14,952 bases of DNA from DASUBV01 sp035763085 (lineage in GTDB: Bacteria; Actinomycetota; Actinomycetes; Streptosporangiales; Streptosporangiaceae), in the NCBI GenBank assembly GCA_035763085.1, contig DASUBV010000350.1, positions 1 through 14,952 of the forward strand. The letters run 5' to 3'. The notes beneath the pieces are model-generated. The model was not told the origin of the DNA. It did no database searches and saw only the letters and a list, made by a program, of their open reading frames with translations. The translations under genes were made by a program, and so were the position numbers. Positions 12,986 to 14,952 of the stretch are shown in pieces (positions within the stretch are counted from its first letter, which is position 1; every line of letters starts with the position of its first letter).

Positions 12986-13094
12986 ACTCGTGATCTCCGC
13001 TGCCGCCACCATCCGGGGCCCAGCTCCCGCCGCCCCATGTCGATAACAGCAAGAAGGGATCTGGCCCGGCCGGACCACGACACGGACTGCGCCA

Positions 13095-13108
13095 GCCCCG
13101 GCCGGGGC
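13095..13108. terminator. Palindromic hairpin between convergent genes
   Basis: GCCCCGGCCGGGGC is a perfect 14-base palindrome in the 134-base gap between the SpoU gene (stop 12985) and the MFS gene (stop 13120, opposite strand). It could act as a short bidirectional terminator. In such G+C-rich DNA a palindrome of this composition is not very surprising. Confidence 0.4.
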
Positions 13109-13119
13109 CGGCAGTAGCG

Positions 13120-14574
13120 TCAGGCCGAGGTGTCATCGGCCGAGGGGGCCGGCGCGCCGCGGCCGAGGCGGGCGCTCAGGGTGGCGAAGGCGGCCAGCGC
13201 GGCGGCCTGGGTCAGGGCCGCGGCGATCAGCAGCAGCATCGTGGAGTGCGCGCCGGGATGCGCGGCCTGCGCGGCGTGTCCCGCCCCGTGGCCCGCGATC
13301 AGGCCAGCGAGGGCGGCGCCGGCCGCACCCGCGGTGATCTTGAGACTGGCCGCGGTGGTGAACACCTGGCCGCGCAGCCGCTGCGGGGTCTCCCGGTGCC
13401 GCACCGCGAAGATCGCGGCGAGCTGGGGCCCGTCGGCCACGCCTGCGACAGCCACGGCGGCGATCACCCAGCCTGCGCTGGGCGCGACGGCCAGGCCCAG
13501 GTAGGCGCAGCCGGCCAGTGCCGTGGCGAGCGCGAACAAGGTGTCCGGCGCTAGCCGGGCCGGCCACCGGGACAGCACGGCGTTGGTCGCCAGCGAGGTC
13601 GCTGCCAGCACCGACAGCAGCAGCGCCCCGCGGTCGGCGGCGCCGAGATAGGCCTCGCCGAGCAGCGGGCAGGCCACCACCAGCATCCCGACGCCCAGGT
13701 AGGCGACGACGGAGCAGGCAGTGATCCGCAGCAGCGGCCTGGTCCGCGCGATAGCGCCGAACCCGTCCCGCAGGCTGCCGAGCAGCGTTGTCCCCGGCCC
13801 GGCGTCCGCGCTGGCGCGGCTGGCACCGGGCAGCCCCGCCTGCCCGGTGCCGCCCTCGCAGGCCGGCTCGCCTTCGCGCGCGGCCCCGGTGTCGCGGGGT
13901 GAGCCGGGATCACGCCGGGGCATGCGCCAGGCGGCGGGCACGGCGAGCAGGAGCAGGGCCGTCACCGCGGCCATGGCCCAGCCCGCGCCGGCCAGTGCTG
14001 CTGCCAGCCCGGCCAGTGCCGGGCCGCCCAGCGCAGCGGCGGAGTAAGTTGCGGCGTCCAGAGAGTAGGCGCTAGTCAGCCGCTCGGGCTCGACAATGTC
14101 CGGCAGCCGCGAGGTCCAGCCGCCCGTCAGCGAAGGAGCCAGGAAGCCAGCCAGCACCGCCACGCCAGCGACCAGGGCCGGAGTGATATGACCGAGGCTG
14201 ACCGCGATCACGGCAAGGCCGCCGGCATAGCCCGCCAGCGTGCCGGCCAGCAGCCGACCGGGCCGGCCGCTGCGGTCCAGCAGCGCCCCGAGCACGGGTC
14301 CGCCGGCGGCGGAGGAGACGGTCAGGCCGGCGTACAGCGCCGAGGCAGTCTGCGCCGACCCGGTCACGGCGAGCCCGAGCAACAGCAGCGCGGGAGCCGA
14401 CATCTCGTCTGCGGTCCGGGCCGCCGTCGCCCCGGCAAGGTACCCGGCTAGCCGGTACTGCCTCGGCCGCCGGGATGTGGCCGGGCCCTTCGAGTCCGCG
14501 GCGCCCGGGCCGGACGTGCCCGGGCACGGGCCGGAAGTGGTCAGGTCTGGGCTAGTGGCATCCGGGCTGGTCAC
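13120..14574 (-). CDS. Major facilitator superfamily (MFS) permease
   Basis: A 484-residue transporter with two six-helix halves. A Thr/Ser/Pro-rich cytoplasmic N terminus (residues 1-38, beginning TSPDATSPDL) precedes the first helix. The loop between helices 2 and 3 has GALLDRSGRPGRLLAG (about 96-111), the MFS motif A with its D and basic residues. The central cytoplasmic loop (about 219-268) is long, charged and Gly/Ala-rich. The second half begins near LLRITACSVVAYLGVGMLVV. A substrate cannot be assigned; the short loops and proline-poor helices resemble actinobacterial efflux-type or unassigned MFS members. The start is GTG at 14574. No clear ribosome site precedes it, so this start is the least certain in the window; the in-frame ATG at codon 58 would cut into the first helix. 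G+C is very high (52 of 60 bases in the row from 13141). Confidence 0.9.
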   Translation of the reverse strand: MTSPDATSPDLTTSGPCPGTSGPGAADSKGPATSRRPRQYRLAGYLAGATAARTADEMSAPALLLLGLAVTGSAQTASALYAGLTVSSAAGGPVLGALLDRSGRPGRLLAGTLAGYAGGLAVIAVSLGHITPALVAGVAVLAGFLAPSLTGGWTSRLPDIVEPERLTSAYSLDAATYSAAALGGPALAGLAAALAGAGWAMAAVTALLLLAVPAAWRMPRRDPGSPRDTGAAREGEPACEGGTGQAGLPGASRASADAGPGTTLLGSLRDGFGAIARTRPLLRITACSVVAYLGVGMLVVACPLLGEAYLGAADRGALLLSVLAATSLATNAVLSRWPARLAPDTLFALATALAGCAYLGLAVAPSAGWVIAAVAVAGVADGPQLAAIFAVRHRETPQRLRGQVFTTAASLKITAGAAGAALAGLIAGHGAGHAAQAAHPGAHSTMLLLIAAALTQAAALAAFATLSARLGRGAPAPSADDTSA

Positions 14575-14793
14575 GTCCGGGTGCCTGGCCGCCTGGTGCC
14601 TTGCGGCAGTTCATCTTCGGCGCACAGCGCCTCCCGGCCGACACGGCGCGCCCGCTGCGCGCCTGGTTCATGCCTCACGGTACTCCGCCCGGGAACGGGC
14701 AGAGCTTAGTAACGTGCGGGTTTTGTCTGCTATCACCATCAGGACCCCGCACGTTAACGGGCGTGGCAGGCGAGGCCGAGCACGCCGCCTGGA
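14575..14793. other. Upstream region of the MFS gene without a gene
   Basis: I see no supportable gene here. An open frame can be drawn through it on the plus strand, but its translation is Trp/Arg-rich and without a domain. The main structure is the inverted repeat at 14710-14756. The stretch 14721-14745 is clearly poorer in G+C (11 of 25) than its surroundings, suggesting a control region. Confidence 0.4.
14710..14756. promoter_or_regulatory. 11-bp inverted repeat with a 25-base A+T-richer spacer
   Basis: TAACGTGCGGG (14710-14720) and CCCGCACGTTA (14746-14756) are perfect inverted copies, about 135-180 bases upstream of the MFS start. No U-tract follows on either strand, so it is not an ordinary terminator. 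Two identical half-sites 36 bases apart centre to centre could be a looped operator; a long hairpin leader or a small mobile-element remnant are alternatives. Confidence 0.45.
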
Positions 14794-14952
14794 GCTGGGC
14801 TAGGTGGCGCCGCCGGACTGCTTGGTGTTGCTGGGCTACGTGGTACCGCCGGGGGTGCGTACTGCTGGGCTAGGTGGTGCCGCTGGGCTGCGTGGGACCG
14901 CAGAGGGGTGCTTGCTGCAGGGCTAGCTGGTGCTGCTGGGCTGCTTGCCGCT
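14794..14952. repeat. Degenerate 18-bp tandem repeat, nine units, open at the window edge
   Basis: Units begin at 14794, 14812, 14830, 14848, 14864, 14882, 14900, 14917 and 14935. The consensus is close to GCTGGGCTAGGTGGTGCC. Seven units are 18 bases, one is 16 (14848) and one is 17 (14900), so no reading frame is kept. It is probably a noncoding minisatellite that continues past the right edge; copy number may vary between strains. Confidence 0.8.

Noticed and set aside
12050..13078. 342-codon minus-strand frame opposite the SpoU methyltransferase
   Set aside because: Antisense shadow in high-GC DNA; the plus strand carries all three SpoU motifs.
14601..14873. 90-codon plus-strand frame running into the 18-bp repeat
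   Set aside because: Trp/Arg-rich translation with no domain, weak start context, and repeat units of 16 and 17 bases that break the frame.

Overview
The window is high-GC actinobacterial DNA. Support comes from frequent GTG starts, strong G/C bias at third codon positions, G+C-rich hairpins without U-tracts, an LCP cell-wall ligase, an oligoribonuclease gene next to tRNA-His, and a transporter/regulator repertoire typical of Streptosporangiales- or Streptomyces-like soil actinomycetes. I cannot name the species. Twelve complete protein genes, one 5' fragment and one tRNA are supported. Most lie on the minus strand; only a phosphotransferase gene and a SpoU RNA methyltransferase gene are on the plus strand.

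Layout from left to right. Positions 1-875 hold a two-component pair: an OmpR-type response regulator followed 15 bases later by the start of its sensor kinase, which runs off the left edge. A small stand-alone LuxR-type HTH protein follows (1033-1284) with a 7-7-7 inverted repeat just upstream. Next are a LytR-CpsA-Psr protein (1399-2643) and a class I SAM methyltransferase (2732-3604). From 3695 to 5625 lies a two-gene type II restriction-modification cassette: an EcoRV-like endonuclease followed by a C5-cytosine DNA methyltransferase. A DMT/EamA permease (5660-6592), a strong hairpin, tRNA-His(GUG), orn (6856-7494) and an amidase-fold protein (7615-8385) come next. The plus-strand phosphotransferase (8569-9690) carries an elastin-like VPGxP repeat at its N terminus and is followed by an array of hairpins. 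Then come a membrane-anchored solute-binding/VWA protein (10053-11828), the SpoU-type RNA methyltransferase (12155-12985) and an MFS permease (13120-14574). The right edge holds an 11-bp inverted repeat and an 18-bp degenerate tandem repeat that continues past the window.

The most notable element is the restriction-modification cassette. Its nuclease aligns from memory with EcoRV through the catalytic region and the C-terminal domain, keeping counterparts of Glu45, Asp74, Asp90 and Lys92. Its DNA-reading R-loop is replaced, it has a C-terminal extension, and its partner is a cytosine-C5 methylase, whereas M.EcoRV is an adenine-N6 methylase. G+C in the nuclease gene is about 59% in the rows I counted, against about 72% in rows of the flanking genes, which fits horizontal acquisition. 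The target is therefore likely to be a C-containing site other than, or in addition to, GATATC. The remaining genes look like ordinary core or lineage genes: envelope, RNA turnover and modification, and transport.
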